Assembly: GCF_029960785.1 (NCBI RefSeq)
Contig: NZ_JASBQE010000034.1
Location: 49,436 to 113,435 of the forward strand
Reading direction: 5' to 3'
Length of the DNA: 64,000 nucleotides
DNA from: Polyangium sp. 15x6
GTDB lineage: Bacteria; Myxococcota_A; Polyangia; Polyangiales; Polyangiaceae
Shown: piece after piece, positions 37,505 to 46,715 of the stretch
Layout of the letters: the number at the start of each line of letters is the position of its first letter
How positions within the stretch are numbered: position 1 is the stretch's first letter
Translations under genes and position numbers: made by a program
The notes under the pieces: generated by a model
Seen by the model: only the letters and a program-made list of their open reading frames with translations
Told to the model about the DNA's origin: nothing
Databases searched by the model: none

Positions 37505-38656
37505 ATGCCGCATCGACTGACGATCGACTCTGCCGTCCTCGGCCGCGTGAACCGCGCGCTCGACGAGATCCGCAACGGTCGGATGGTGATCCTCGTCGAC
37601 GACGAGGACCGCGAGAACGAGGGCGATCTCTGCATGGCCGCCGAGCGCGTGTCGCCGGAGGCGATCAACTTCATGGCCAAGCACGGCCGTGGCCTCATCT
37701 GCCTCACGCTCGAAGAGGAGCAGGTCGACCGGCTGGAGCTGCCGATGATGAGCGCGCCGGGGCGCGGCGGTCCGCCCCTCGGGACGGCGTTCACCGTGAG
37801 CATCGAGGCGCGCACGGGCGTGACCACGGGCATCAGCGCGGCCGATCGCGCGAGGACGATCCAGGTCGCGATCGCGCCCGACGCGCGGCCCGTGGACCTC
37901 GTCACGCCGGGACACGTGTTTCCGCTGCGCGCGCGGCGCGGCGGCGTCCTGGTTCGGACGGGACAAACCGAGGGCTCGGTGGATCTCGCGCGGCTCGCGG
38001 GGCTCAGGGCCGCGGGCGTGATCTGCGAGATCATGAACGACGACGGCACGATGGCGCGGATGCCGGACCTCGAGCGGTTCGCCTCGCACCACGAACTCGT
38101 GATCCTGTCGGTGGCGGACCTCATCCAGTACCGCCTGCAGACCGAGCGGCTCGTGCGTCGCGTGTCGGAGCGAGAGCTCCGGCTCGATCAGACGGGCACG
38201 ACGTGGACGGCGGCGGTGTACGAGATCATCGGCGAGGCGCGGCAGTTCCTCGCGCTCGTGAAGGGCACGGTGGACGGCGCGAAGCCCACGCTCTGCCGCG
38301 TGCATTCGGGCGCGCTCGTGGCCGACCTCTTCAGCTCGACGCCGTTCGAGGGCGGCTCGAACCTGCGCGAGGCGATCTCGCTGATCGAGAAGGCGGGCGA
38401 GGGCGTGGTGCTCTACATCCCGCCGCGGCTCGATCTCGGGGCCGAGCTCGAAGCGAAGGGCCGCACGACGCAGGACGCGCGCGCGCCGCAGCAGGCGCTG
38501 CGGGAGTTCGGGCTCGGCGCGCAGGTGCTCGCGGACCTCGGCTGCCAGAAGCTCCGGCTTCTGACGAACAGCCAGACGAAGATCGCAGGGCTCGACGGGT
38601 TCGGGCTCGAGGTGGTCGAGCGCGTGCCGCTCGTATCCATGCAGGGCGAGGCTTGA
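37505..38656 (+). CDS. ribB: 3,4-dihydroxy-2-butanone-4-phosphate synthase with degenerate GTP cyclohydrolase II domain (RibBX type)
   Basis: 383 residues from ATG 37505 (GGGCGGGGG upstream). The N-terminal ~205 residues are a full DHBP synthase: [20 protein letters not shown] (substrate/metal loop), [26 protein letters not shown] and [10 protein letters not shown]. The C-terminal half follows GTP cyclohydrolase II, but the zinc-binding cysteine block (normally of the form C-x10-CDCG) is replaced by [20 protein letters not shown], with no cysteine. It is therefore predicted to supply only the butanone phosphate, as described for RibBX proteins; a separate RibA should exist. An in-frame ATG at 37391 overlapping ribE is a less likely start. 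Confidence 0.92.
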   Translation: MPHRLTIDSAVLGRVNRALDEIRNGRMVILVDDEDRENEGDLCMAAERVSPEAINFMAKHGRGLICLTLEEEQVDRLELPMMSAPGRGGPPLGTAFTVSIEARTGVTTGISAADRARTIQVAIAPDARPVDLVTPGHVFPLRARRGGVLVRTGQTEGSVDLARLAGLRAAGVICEIMNDDGTMARMPDLERFASHHELVILSVADLIQYRLQTERLVRRVSERELRLDQTGTTWTAAVYEIIGEARQFLALVKGTVDGAKPTLCRVHSGALVADLFSSTPFEGGSNLREAISLIEKAGEGVVLYIPPRLDLGAELEAKGRTTQDARAPQQALREFGLGAQVLADLGCQKLRLLTNSQTKIAGLDGFGLEVVERVPLVSMQGEA

Positions 38657-38666
38657 GGAAATTAGG

Positions 38667-39173
38667 ATGAGCACCAACGGAGAGCGCGGCGCTCCGCGCA
38701 CGGTCGAGGGCCACCTGGTCGTCCCGTCGGGGGCGAAGTTCGCCCTCGTCGTGAGCCGGTTCAACCACTTCATCGTCGACAGGCTGGTCGAGGGCGCGCT
38801 CGACGCGATCGCGCGGCACGGCGGTTCGATCTCGGACGTGACGATCGTGCGCGTGCCGGGCGCGTGGGAGATCCCCGTCGTGGTCCGCAGGCTCGCGGAG
38901 AAGCGCAGCGTGAGCGCGGTCGTGGCGCTCGGCGCGGTGATCCGCGGCTCGACGCCGCACTTCGACTATGTGGCGTCCGAGGTGACGAAGGGGATCGCGC
39001 AGGTCTCCTTGCAGACGGGCGTGCCCGTGACGTTTGGCGTCCTGACGACCGACACGATCGAGCAGGCGGTCGAGCGCGCCGGGACGAAAGCAGGCAACAA
39101 GGGCTGGGAGGCCGCCGTGAGCGCGATCGAGATGGTCTCGCTCGCCTCGGCCCTCGACGGCGCCGGGCTCTGA
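38667..39173 (+). CDS. ribH: 6,7-dimethyl-8-ribityllumazine synthase
   Basis: 168 residues. Condenses the ribBX product with 5-amino-6-ribitylaminouracil. Family blocks: [52 protein letters not shown] (catalytic His region) and [21 protein letters not shown], with the [12 protein letters not shown] helix. Ten bases after ribBX and 18 before nusB, all on the same strand; the ribH-nusB pairing is widespread in bacteria. Confidence 0.97.
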   Translation: MSTNGERGAPRTVEGHLVVPSGAKFALVVSRFNHFIVDRLVEGALDAIARHGGSISDVTIVRVPGAWEIPVVVRRLAEKRSVSAVVALGAVIRGSTPHFDYVASEVTKGIAQVSLQTGVPVTFGVLTTDTIEQAVERAGTKAGNKGWEAAVSAIEMVSLASALDGAGL

Positions 39174-39191
39174 TCGAAAGCTCTCGGGACC

Positions 39192-39719
39192 ATGGGCGCT
39201 CGGTCGACGGGCCGCGAGGCGGCGCTGCAAATGTTGTTCGCGCTGGAGCAGGGCACGAGCTCCGCTGAGCGCGTGATCATGCACTACTGGCGTTTGACGC
39301 CCGGGGATCCGGAAGGCAGGGAGTACGCCGACCAGATCGTGCGAGGCGTCGAGAAGAACCTCACGAAGGTCGACGATACGATTCGCAAGGCGAGCGTGAA
39401 CTGGCGGCTCGAGCGGATGGCGCGGGTCGATCGGAACGTGCTGCGCCTCGGCGCGTGGGAGCTCATCAACGGTGGGGACGTGCCGCGCGCGGTCATCCTC
39501 GACGAGGCGGTCGAGCTCGCCAAGCGCTTCGGCAGCGAGGACTCGTCGGCGTTCGTGAACGGCGTGCTCGATCGGATCGCCGAGGATCTCGGGCGCGTGG
39601 ATCGCGATCGAGCCGCGGCGGGCAAGCCGGCCGATCCCGGCAAGGGCGTGGGCAAACGCGACGGCGGCGGAGGCGGTGGAGGAAACCGGCCCGCTAGGCG
39701 CGGAGCCAGACGACCGTGA
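39192..39719 (+). CDS. nusB: Transcription antitermination factor NusB
   Basis: 175 residues. All-helical RNA-binding protein that, with NusE, binds boxA of rRNA operons. Recognised by STGREAALQMLFALEQG at the N-terminus, IRKASVNWRLERMARVDRNVLRLGAWE-type central block (WRLERMARVDRNVLRLGAWE) and AVILDEAVELAKRFGSEDS with FVNGVLDRIAEDL. A ~30-residue Gly/Arg-rich tail (GGGGGGNRPARRGARRP) is added to the usual length and overlaps the convergent mutS2 gene by 26 bases. Confidence 0.95.
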   Translation: MGARSTGREAALQMLFALEQGTSSAERVIMHYWRLTPGDPEGREYADQIVRGVEKNLTKVDDTIRKASVNWRLERMARVDRNVLRLGAWELINGGDVPRAVILDEAVELAKRFGSEDSSAFVNGVLDRIAEDLGRVDRDRAAAGKPADPGKGVGKRDGGGGGGGNRPARRGARRP

Positions 39720-42126
39720 CGCCGTCGCCGCCCTCGCGAGGTTCGCCGGGGCGGAGGCGGGAGACGTAGGGGCTCTGGCGCATCGCGTCCCGCACGGCGT
39801 CGCGCAGGGCCCCCTTGCCGTGGCCGTGGATCAGGAAGGCCACGCGTCGGCCCGCGCCGACGGAGCGATCGAGGAACTGCTCGGCCATGCCGACGGCCTC
39901 GTGCGCGCGGAGGCCGCGGAGATCGACGGTGTTCTCGCTCGTCTGGATGGGGACGTCGGGATCGGCGGCCGCGTCGAGATCGACGCGCTTCTTGCCGCTT
40001 CCCGCGCGGGTTTTATCGGACGAACCCCCATCGGCCGCGCGCACCTCGGCGACCGAGGTCGTGAGCTTGAGGGGCCCGGCGGCGACGCGGAGCTGGCCGC
40101 CCGCGAGGACCTCGACGACGTCGGCTTCGGCGCGCAGGCGCGGGACGTAGACGCGCGTGCCCACGCGGATCTCCGCCGGCGCGATGGTTCCGCGGGACAA
40201 ACCTTCGTCACGCCCGGTCGGTTCGAGCTCGCCGAAGGTGCTCGTCTTCTGGGCGACGGCGTCGATCGCGCGGGCCGCGGCGCGTAGATCCTCGGTCGTG
40301 GGCTTGGCCCGGAGGCGCGCTTGGGCGTCGCGGATGTCCTGCCGCGCCTTGCGGATCGACTCCAGAAGCTCGCGGCCGGCCTCGGTGACGTAGCGGCGCT
40401 CCTCGGCGCGCAGGCGCGTGAGCTCCTCGTCGAGCGCGCGTTGCTTGTCGCGCGCGATCTCGGCCTCGCGCTCGGCCGACGTGCGCGCGACCTCGAGCGC
40501 ATTTCGCTCGGCCTGGAGCTTCGCGACCATGTCCTCGAACCGCACGGCCTCGCGCGAGAGGAACCGCTCGGCGCGTTCGAGCACGGTGCCCGGGATGCCG
40601 AAGCGACGCGCCACGGCGAGCGCGCTCGACGCGCCGGGGATGCCCATCGAGAGCCGGAACGTCGGGCTCATCGTGGCGATGTCGAAGCCGACGGAGGCAT
40701 TCTCGAAGCGCGGATCGGCGAGCGCGAGCGCCTTCAGGCCCTCGTAGTGGGTCGTCGTCGCGACGGTGCCGCCGCGCGCGCAGAGCGAGTCGAGCACGGC
40801 CGACGCGAGCGCCTCGCCCTCGCGCGGGTCCGTGCCGCCCGCGAGTTCGTCGAGCAAAACCAGCGCGCCGGGCCGCGTATCCGCGAGGATGTGCGCGAGG
40901 TTCTGCACGTGCGCGCTGAACGTGGAGAGGTTCTTGTGCAGGCTCTGATCGTCGCCGACGTCCGTGAGCACGACCTCGAAGACGTCGACGCGCGAGCCCT
41001 CGTCGGCCGGCACGGGCAGGCCCGCGCGGACGCAGAGCGCGGCGAGGCCGAGCGTCTTCAGGGCGACGGTCTTGCCGCCGGCGTTCGGGCCCGAGACGAT
41101 CATCGCGTGGCCCGCCGTGATCCCGAGGTCGCTCGGGACGACGGAGACGCCGTCGAGCGCGAGCAGCGGGTGACGCGCTCCGATGAGGCGGATCGTCCCG
41201 ATGGATCCGGCCTCGGGCACCTCGGGGAACGTGAAGCGTAGATCCTTCGCGAGGCGCGCGGCCGCGGCGCGCACGTCCGCGTGCGCGAGGGCAAAGACGG
41301 CGGCCGCGACCGAGTCGATCTCGCCGCCGATCTTCGCGCTGAGCGCCGCGTAGACGAGCTCCTCCTCGTGCTGCACGAGGGCCTCGACCATCTTCAGGCG
41401 GTTGCCCATCTCGACGACGACACGCGGCTCGACGAAGAGCGTCGCGCCGCTCCCGCTCGTCGCATGCACGATGCCCGGGAACCGCTCGTGCGCGTCGGCG
41501 CGCACGGGCAGCACGTACCGTCCGTCCCGCTCCGTGTAGTAGGTGTCCTGCAGGATGTCCGCGTGCTTGTGCATGATCTCGTCGAGCTTGCGGACGAGAC
41601 GATCGCGCAGGTTTCGCCGCTCGGCGCGGAGCTCCGCGAGGCGCGGCGAAGCGCGATCGGAGAGCGTGCCGTCGGGATCGAACGCGGAGCTCACCTCGCG
41701 CTCGAGCGCGTCGAGGCCCGGATCGGTCGAGCAGGCGCGGAAGAGCAGCGGAACACGCGTCTTGCGCGCCGCGAGGAAGCGACGCAGCCGGCCGGCCTCC
41801 GCGAGGCAACGGCCCACGGCGCGCAGCTCCTCGTTCGCCAAGGTCGCGCCGATGCGCGCGCGATCGAGCGCGGCCTCGACCCAGGGCACGTCGGGCGCGG
41901 GCAAGGGCTCGGCGGTGCGGTCGAGATCGACGGCCTCCTGCACCTCGCCGAGCGCGACCCGCACGCCCTCGTGCGTCGAGGCGAACGGGAGATCACGGGC
42001 GATGCGCTTGCCGGCCTCGCTCGCCGCGCGATCGGCGAGCGCCGCGAGCAGCCGATCCCATTCGAGATCGGCGCGCGTTTTGTCGGGACACGGGTGGGGG
42101 AGGGTCCGGGCTTCGGTGCTTTCCAT
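39694..42126 (-). CDS. mutS2: Endonuclease MutS2
   Basis: 810 residues. MutS-like core and clamp, ATPase with Walker A (VSGPNAGGKTVALKTLGL), DDQSLHKNLSTFSAHVQNLA, Walker B (LVLLDELAGGTDPREG) and a His switch (VATTTHYEG). A coiled-coil/hinge region follows (ERAERFLSREAVRFEDMV onwards) and a C-terminal Smr nuclease domain (TVDLRGLRAHEAVGMAEQFL, FLIHGHGKGALRDAVR). MutS2 proteins suppress recombination or rescue collided ribosomes in different bacteria; which applies here is unknown. Its ATG directly abuts the TGA of the upstream sigma54 activator, so translation is probably coupled. Confidence 0.96.
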   Translation of the reverse strand: MESTEARTLPHPCPDKTRADLEWDRLLAALADRAASEAGKRIARDLPFASTHEGVRVALGEVQEAVDLDRTAEPLPAPDVPWVEAALDRARIGATLANEELRAVGRCLAEAGRLRRFLAARKTRVPLLFRACSTDPGLDALEREVSSAFDPDGTLSDRASPRLAELRAERRNLRDRLVRKLDEIMHKHADILQDTYYTERDGRYVLPVRADAHERFPGIVHATSGSGATLFVEPRVVVEMGNRLKMVEALVQHEEELVYAALSAKIGGEIDSVAAAVFALAHADVRAAAARLAKDLRFTFPEVPEAGSIGTIRLIGARHPLLALDGVSVVPSDLGITAGHAMIVSGPNAGGKTVALKTLGLAALCVRAGLPVPADEGSRVDVFEVVLTDVGDDQSLHKNLSTFSAHVQNLAHILADTRPGALVLLDELAGGTDPREGEALASAVLDSLCARGGTVATTTHYEGLKALALADPRFENASVGFDIATMSPTFRLSMGIPGASSALAVARRFGIPGTVLERAERFLSREAVRFEDMVAKLQAERNALEVARTSAEREAEIARDKQRALDEELTRLRAEERRYVTEAGRELLESIRKARQDIRDAQARLRAKPTTEDLRAAARAIDAVAQKTSTFGELEPTGRDEGLSRGTIAPAEIRVGTRVYVPRLRAEADVVEVLAGGQLRVAAGPLKLTTSVAEVRAADGGSSDKTRAGSGKKRVDLDAAADPDVPIQTSENTVDLRGLRAHEAVGMAEQFLDRSVGAGRRVAFLIHGHGKGALRDAVRDAMRQSPYVSRLRPGEPREGGDGVTVVWLRA

Positions 42127-44046
42127 TCAGCCTTCGGAGGGATCCCGCGGCGTGCCGCCCGCGCCGCTCGGCATCGGGTTTTGCTCTTTCTCCAGGTACC
42201 GGAAGATGGTGCGTGGATCGACGCCGAGGTCGCGGGCGGTCTGCGTGCGGTTCCCGTTGTTGCGTTCCAGCACTTCGAGGACGTACCTGCGCTGGAATTC
42301 TTCTTTCGCTTTCTCGAGCGGCAAGATGGCGGTCTCCGCGCCGGGACCGAGATCGAGGTCCTCGGGGCCGAGCAGCGTCTTGTCGCAGAGCACGAGCGCC
42401 TTCTTGATGCGGTTTTCGAGCTGCCGGATGTTCCCGGGCCAGCCGTATTTCTTGATCGCCGCGAGCGCCGCGGGGCTGTAGCCGCGCACCGAGCTCCCGA
42501 GCTCGTCCGCGTACTTCGAGAGCAGCGCCTTCGCGATGATGAGCACGTCGTCGCCGCGCTCGCGCAGGGGCGGGAGCCAGAGGTTCACGACGTTGAGCCG
42601 GTAGTAGAGGTCCTCGCGGAAGTGGCTCGCGCGGATCTCCTCTTCGAGGTTTCGGTTCGTCGCGGCGACGATGCGGATGTCGACCTTCTCCGGCTTCGAG
42701 TCGCCGACGCGGAAGACGACACGCTCCTGCAGCGCGCGAAGCAGTTTGACCTGCAAGTTCAGCGGTAGCTCGCCGATCTCGTCGAGGAAGAGCGTGCCCT
42801 TGTCCGCGACCTGGAATTTTCCGGGCCGGCTCGCGATGGCGCCCGTGAACGCGCCCTTCACGTGACCGAAGAGCTCGCTCTCGATGAGGTTCTCCGGGAT
42901 CGCGCCGCAGTTGATCGTGACGAACGGCCCGTTCTCGCGGTTCGATCGCCTGTGGATTTCCCGCGCGATGAGCTCCTTGCCCGTCCCGGTCTCGCCCGTG
43001 ATGAGCACGCTGATGTCCGTCGCCGCCACCTTCGTGAGCTTGCGGAAGACCTCGAGCATGCTCGGACACGCGCCGATGATCTCGCCGAACTTCTTGTCCT
43101 TGAGCTCCGCTTCGAGCTTCGCCTTGTCGGCCCGGAGCGCGCTGAGGAGCATCGCGTTTTGCAGGATCAGCGAGGCTTGCGAGGCGAAGATGCCGAGCAG
43201 CTCGAGCTGCGTGCGATCGAAGAGGTGCTTGACCTTGTCGTTGCCGACGTAAAGCGCGCCGATCACCTCGCCCTGCGAGAGCAGCGGCGCGCACATGACG
43301 CTGGAGAGCTTCATCGCGATGACGCTCTCGCTGCGGCCGAACTGCGTGTCCGCGAGCGCGTCCGAGACGATGAGCGACCTGCCCGAGGCGAGGACCTGCC
43401 GCGCGATGCTGTCCGAGATCGAGCCCTGCGCGTCCGTGATCGCCTCGCGCCGCACGTTGCGCGAGGCGCGCACCACGAGCTTGCGCTCCTCGCCCTGGGC
43501 GTCGCGACGCGCGCCCTTGCCCGGATCCGCGGCCTCCTCGGCGCCTTCCACGAGCAGGAGGAATCCCTTGTCCGCGTGCGTGAGCTCGATGATGTCGTCG
43601 AGCATCGCTTCGAGCAGCTCGTCGACGCTGCGTCGGTTGATGAGCTTCTCGCTGAACGCGAAGAGCTTGCGCACGCCCGCGAGCTCCGCCGAGACGCCGG
43701 GCGTCTCGCGTTTCTCGCTCTGGCCATCGTCGTCGTCCTGGCGGGCCTTCGTGGCCTCGGAGAACATCGAGAAGCCGAGCTCGACGCTGCCGAGCGTGAC
43801 GCGGTCGCCGTGGACGAGGCGCGCGCGGCGCTTCTTCTTGCCGTTGATCTGGATGTCGCCGTCACGGTCGAGCTCTTCGAGGACGAAGTCGCGGCCATCG
43901 AAGGAGATCTGCGCGTGGTGGTCCGCGAGCCCCGCCCCCGCGAGCGCGACGTCGTTTCCGAGCGCTTTGCCGATCGTCGTGACCGGCTTGTGCACGGCAT
44001 ACACCCGAGGCGCCCCGCGGGCGGCGAAGTACTTCAGTGTCGGCAT
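42127..44046 (-). CDS. Sigma-54-dependent transcriptional activator with FHA and GAF domains
   Basis: 639 residues from ATG 44046. Domains in order: FHA (~1-95; TTIGKALGNDVALAG, HHAQISFDGRDFVLEELD), GAF (~150-310; LLEAMLDDIIELTHADKGF, SSVMCAPLLSQGEVIGALYV), AAA+ sigma54-interaction domain (~335-570; Walker A TGETGTGKELIAREIH, GAFTGA loop in HVKGAFTGAI, Walker B GTLFLDEIGELPLN, RNLEEEIRASHFREDLYYR) and a Fis-type HTH (YVLEVLERNNGNRTQTARDLG). FHA domains bind phosphothreonine, so a Hanks-type kinase is the expected input; this design is common in myxobacteria. mutS2 follows with no gap. Target promoters were not identified. Confidence 0.96.
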   Translation of the reverse strand: MPTLKYFAARGAPRVYAVHKPVTTIGKALGNDVALAGAGLADHHAQISFDGRDFVLEELDRDGDIQINGKKKRRARLVHGDRVTLGSVELGFSMFSEATKARQDDDDGQSEKRETPGVSAELAGVRKLFAFSEKLINRRSVDELLEAMLDDIIELTHADKGFLLLVEGAEEAADPGKGARRDAQGEERKLVVRASRNVRREAITDAQGSISDSIARQVLASGRSLIVSDALADTQFGRSESVIAMKLSSVMCAPLLSQGEVIGALYVGNDKVKHLFDRTQLELLGIFASQASLILQNAMLLSALRADKAKLEAELKDKKFGEIIGACPSMLEVFRKLTKVAATDISVLITGETGTGKELIAREIHRRSNRENGPFVTINCGAIPENLIESELFGHVKGAFTGAIASRPGKFQVADKGTLFLDEIGELPLNLQVKLLRALQERVVFRVGDSKPEKVDIRIVAATNRNLEEEIRASHFREDLYYRLNVVNLWLPPLRERGDDVLIIAKALLSKYADELGSSVRGYSPAALAAIKKYGWPGNIRQLENRIKKALVLCDKTLLGPEDLDLGPGAETAILPLEKAKEEFQRRYVLEVLERNNGNRTQTARDLGVDPRTIFRYLEKEQNPMPSGAGGTPRDPSEG

Positions 44047-44132
44047 GGGGACCCGGAGGATAGCGCTTTTGCCGCGGGCGTCGGCCCCGGCGCGCCGTTC
44101 GATGTAGGGAGGCCCGGCTACGTTGCCGGGCT

Positions 44133-45524
44133 TCAGTAAAGCTCGCCGACGAGCGAGACACCTGCGCCGGGGCCCTGGACCGGCATGATGGAGGGGCCGA
44201 GGATGCGCGCGAACTTGGGGTGATTGCCGATGCCCATGGTCGTCGCGGGCGCCTGGGTCGTTTGGCTCTTGGACTCGGGCGCGCCGATGAGCGCGCCGCC
44301 GGCCGCGCCGAGGAGGGAGAGGACTCCCTGGAAGATCAGGCCGCTGCGCGGATCGGCGTCGTCCGAGAGCGCGTAGAACGGATAGACGAGCGCAGAGACG
44401 GCGGCGCCCGCGCCGAAGCCGCCCCACATCCACCCGAGCTGGTTCCACGACGGCGTCCACACCGCGGAGACGCCCGCGGCCGTGACCATGCCGAGGTTGT
44501 AGCCGATGAGGCCGCCGAGGAAGACGCCGTCGTTGGCCCACGCGCTCCACGATCCGCTGCTGCCGCCGCCGCCGAACGCGCCGCCCGCCATCGCGCCCCA
44601 GAGCGCCGCCGAGCCGACGAACATGCTCGTCTGCGGGCGGAACTTGAGGCCGTAATGCGCGAGGAAGCCGCCGACGCCGCCGACGGTCGAGCTGATGACG
44701 TGGGCGCGGAAGTACTCCTTCGGGCCCCACTCCTCGCCCGACTTGGCGGTGGTGTACTGGCGCGTCCAGATGAGCGCGGCCTCGCCCGAGCCGAGCATGA
44801 TGCCGGTGGCGATCGCGGAGGGGCGGCCGAGGGGCATCTTCGGGCGGTCGAGGAAGAACATCGCGGTCGGCGCGGCGGCGCCGAAGAGCGCGGGCGCGAT
44901 GAGCGCGAGGCCGGGGTTTTCCGTCTCCGCTTCGAGATCGATCCAGACGCCGGTGGTCACGCCCCAGGCGATCGAGGCGCCGTAGAGGTAGCCCATTTCG
45001 AGCTTCGTTCGATCCTGCACGAGCGGGACGACGGGCTGCACGGACGGGCAGGGCGGGCCATAAGGCTGCTGCACGCAGGGCTGCTGGCCATAAGGTTGCT
45101 GGCCATAAGGTTGCTGGCCATAAGGTTGTTGCCCATAAGGTTGCTGGCCATAAGGTTGCTGCCCATACGGCTGCTGTCCGTAGGGCTGTCCGTACGGGTT
45201 CGGCTGCGGCTGCGTGGGCTGCTGCGGCTGCGTGGGCTGCTGCGGGATCAGCGGCGGCAGGCCCGGGATCGTGGGCAGGCCGGGGAGCGTGGGCTGCTGT
45301 TGCGGGGGCTGCTGGGGCTGGTTCGGATCCGGCTGCGGCGCGGGCTGCTGCGGGACGAGCGGCGGCAGGCCCGGGATCGTGGGCAGCGTCGTCGGCAGCG
45401 GGAAGGGCTGCGGAGGCGGCGGCTGACCGGACGGATCCGGGACCGGGTTCTGCGCCGCGGCGGTCGCGGCAACGCCAATGGAAAGAGCTGCAGCAAGAAG
45501 AGCGAACCAACGCGCACGTAGCAT
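44133..45524 (-). CDS. Exported Pro/Gln-rich protein with PYGQQ repeats and hydrophobic C-terminal domain
   Basis: 463 residues. Signal peptide (ALLAAALSIGVAATAAAQ), then ~155 residues dominated by Pro and Gln, including the twice-used PTIPGLPPL and a run of PYGQQ units. The rest (~165-463) is Gly/Ala-rich with amphipathic or hydrophobic stretches (YLYGASIAWGVTTGVWIDLE, PTAMFFLDRPKMPLGR, GGFLAHYGLKFRPQTSM), suggesting an outer-membrane or membrane-embedded domain. The family is not recognised. It lies between gpsA and the FHA-GAF activator on the same strand, with gaps of ~85 bases on each side. Confidence 0.8.
   Translation of the reverse strand: MLRARWFALLAAALSIGVAATAAAQNPVPDPSGQPPPPQPFPLPTTLPTIPGLPPLVPQQPAPQPDPNQPQQPPQQQPTLPGLPTIPGLPPLIPQQPTQPQQPTQPQPNPYGQPYGQQPYGQQPYGQQPYGQQPYGQQPYGQQPYGQQPCVQQPYGPPCPSVQPVVPLVQDRTKLEMGYLYGASIAWGVTTGVWIDLEAETENPGLALIAPALFGAAAPTAMFFLDRPKMPLGRPSAIATGIMLGSGEAALIWTRQYTTAKSGEEWGPKEYFRAHVISSTVGGVGGFLAHYGLKFRPQTSMFVGSAALWGAMAGGAFGGGGSSGSWSAWANDGVFLGGLIGYNLGMVTAAGVSAVWTPSWNQLGWMWGGFGAGAAVSALVYPFYALSDDADPRSGLIFQGVLSLLGAAGGALIGAPESKSQTTQAPATTMGIGNHPKFARILGPSIMPVQGPGAGVSLVGELY
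45058..45195. repeat. 15-bp tandem repeat encoding PYGQQ units
   Basis: About eight to nine imperfect copies of a 15-base unit (on the plus strand, of the form ATAAGGTTGCTGGCC) within the Pro/Gln-rich region of the exported protein. Central copies are nearly identical (ATAAGGTTGCTGGCC), the outer ones diverged. In-frame length variation by slippage or recombination would be expected. Confidence 0.85.
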
Positions 45525-45608
45525 CGCGCCAGGGAGTCTACACCTTTCCCGCTCTCCTGCCTTCTTCTGCGCGATGTCGATCGCGTCGGCGAGGCGCGAT
45601 CGGGCGCG

Positions 45609-46607
45609 TCATTCCTTGCGCAGCGACCGGTTCATGAGGTCCACGACCGCCTGGAGCGGGGTCTTTTGCTCGTAGAGCACGCGATAGACCTCGGTCGTGA
45701 TGGGCAGGTCCACGTCGAGCTTCGTCCCGAGATCGTAGGCGCTCTTCGCGGTCTTGACGCCCTCGGCGACGTGGCCGAGGTGCGTGAGCACGTCGTCGAG
45801 CGTGCGCCCGCGGCCCATCTCGTAGCCGACGGTGCGATTGCGCGAGAGCTCGCCGGTACACGTGAGCACGAGGTCGCCGAGCCCGGAGAGGCCCGCGAGC
45901 GTGAGGGGGCTACCGCCCTTGACCATGGCGATACGGGCGATCTCCGCGAGGCCGCGCGTGATCACGCCGGCGCGCGCGTTGTGCCCGAAGCCGAGCCCGT
46001 CGACGGCGCCCGCCGCGATGGCCACGACGTTCTTCAGCGCGCCGCCGACCTCCACGCCGACGACGTCGTCCGACTGGTAGACGCGCAGCCGCTCCGTGGC
46101 GAACGCGTGCTGCACCGCGACGGTCTCGTCGTTGCTCTTGCCCGCGACGACGACGGCCGTGGGCTGCCCCGCGGCGACCTCCTTCGCGAAGCTCGGGCCC
46201 GACAGATACGACAGGCGCGGCTCGATCGCGCGCCCGAGCTCGTCGACGAGCACCTCGCTCATCAGCATGAGCGAGTCGTTCTCGATGCCCTTGGTCGCGC
46301 TGCAGAGGAGCGCGCGCTCCGGGATGTACGGCCGCGCGAGCTTCACGACCTCGCGCATCGCGTGCGAGGGCACGACGAGCACGACGAGCTCGGCGCCGGA
46401 GAGCGCTTCTTCGAGGTCGCCGGTCGCGCGCAGCGTCGGCGGCAGCGGGGCCGAGGGCAGGTACCGCTCGTTGACGCGCCGCTCGTTGATGAGGAGCGCG
46501 AGCTCTTCGCGGTGCGACCAGAGGAACGTCGGGTTTTGTTTGTCTGCGAGGACCTTCGCGAGCGCCGTGCCCCACGCGCCCGCGCCGAGGACTGCCACCT
46601 TCGACAT
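45609..46607 (-). CDS. gpsA: Glycerol-3-phosphate dehydrogenase [NAD(P)+]
   Basis: 332 residues. Reduces dihydroxyacetone phosphate to sn-glycerol 3-phosphate for phospholipid synthesis. Dinucleotide-binding VAVLGAGAWGTALAKVLA, LVVLVVPSHAMREV, the catalytic lysine block GALKNVVAIAAGAVDGLGFG, and ITRGLAEIARIA with SGLGDLVLTCTGELSRNR. Length and all motifs normal. Diverges from the lipoprotein gene at 46716. Confidence 0.97.
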   Translation of the reverse strand: MSKVAVLGAGAWGTALAKVLADKQNPTFLWSHREELALLINERRVNERYLPSAPLPPTLRATGDLEEALSGAELVVLVVPSHAMREVVKLARPYIPERALLCSATKGIENDSLMLMSEVLVDELGRAIEPRLSYLSGPSFAKEVAAGQPTAVVVAGKSNDETVAVQHAFATERLRVYQSDDVVGVEVGGALKNVVAIAAGAVDGLGFGHNARAGVITRGLAEIARIAMVKGGSPLTLAGLSGLGDLVLTCTGELSRNRTVGYEMGRGRTLDDVLTHLGHVAEGVKTAKSAYDLGTKLDVDLPITTEVYRVLYEQKTPLQAVVDLMNRSLRKE

Positions 46608-46715
46608 GAGGCAAAAACGCTATCACCCCTTTCAACGCTTGGGGCTCCGCTCGGACAAGCCGAGCTGCGCCCCAAACCTGCCCGAGGCCGGGCGTATGCA
46701 CTATTCTCCCCCGCC

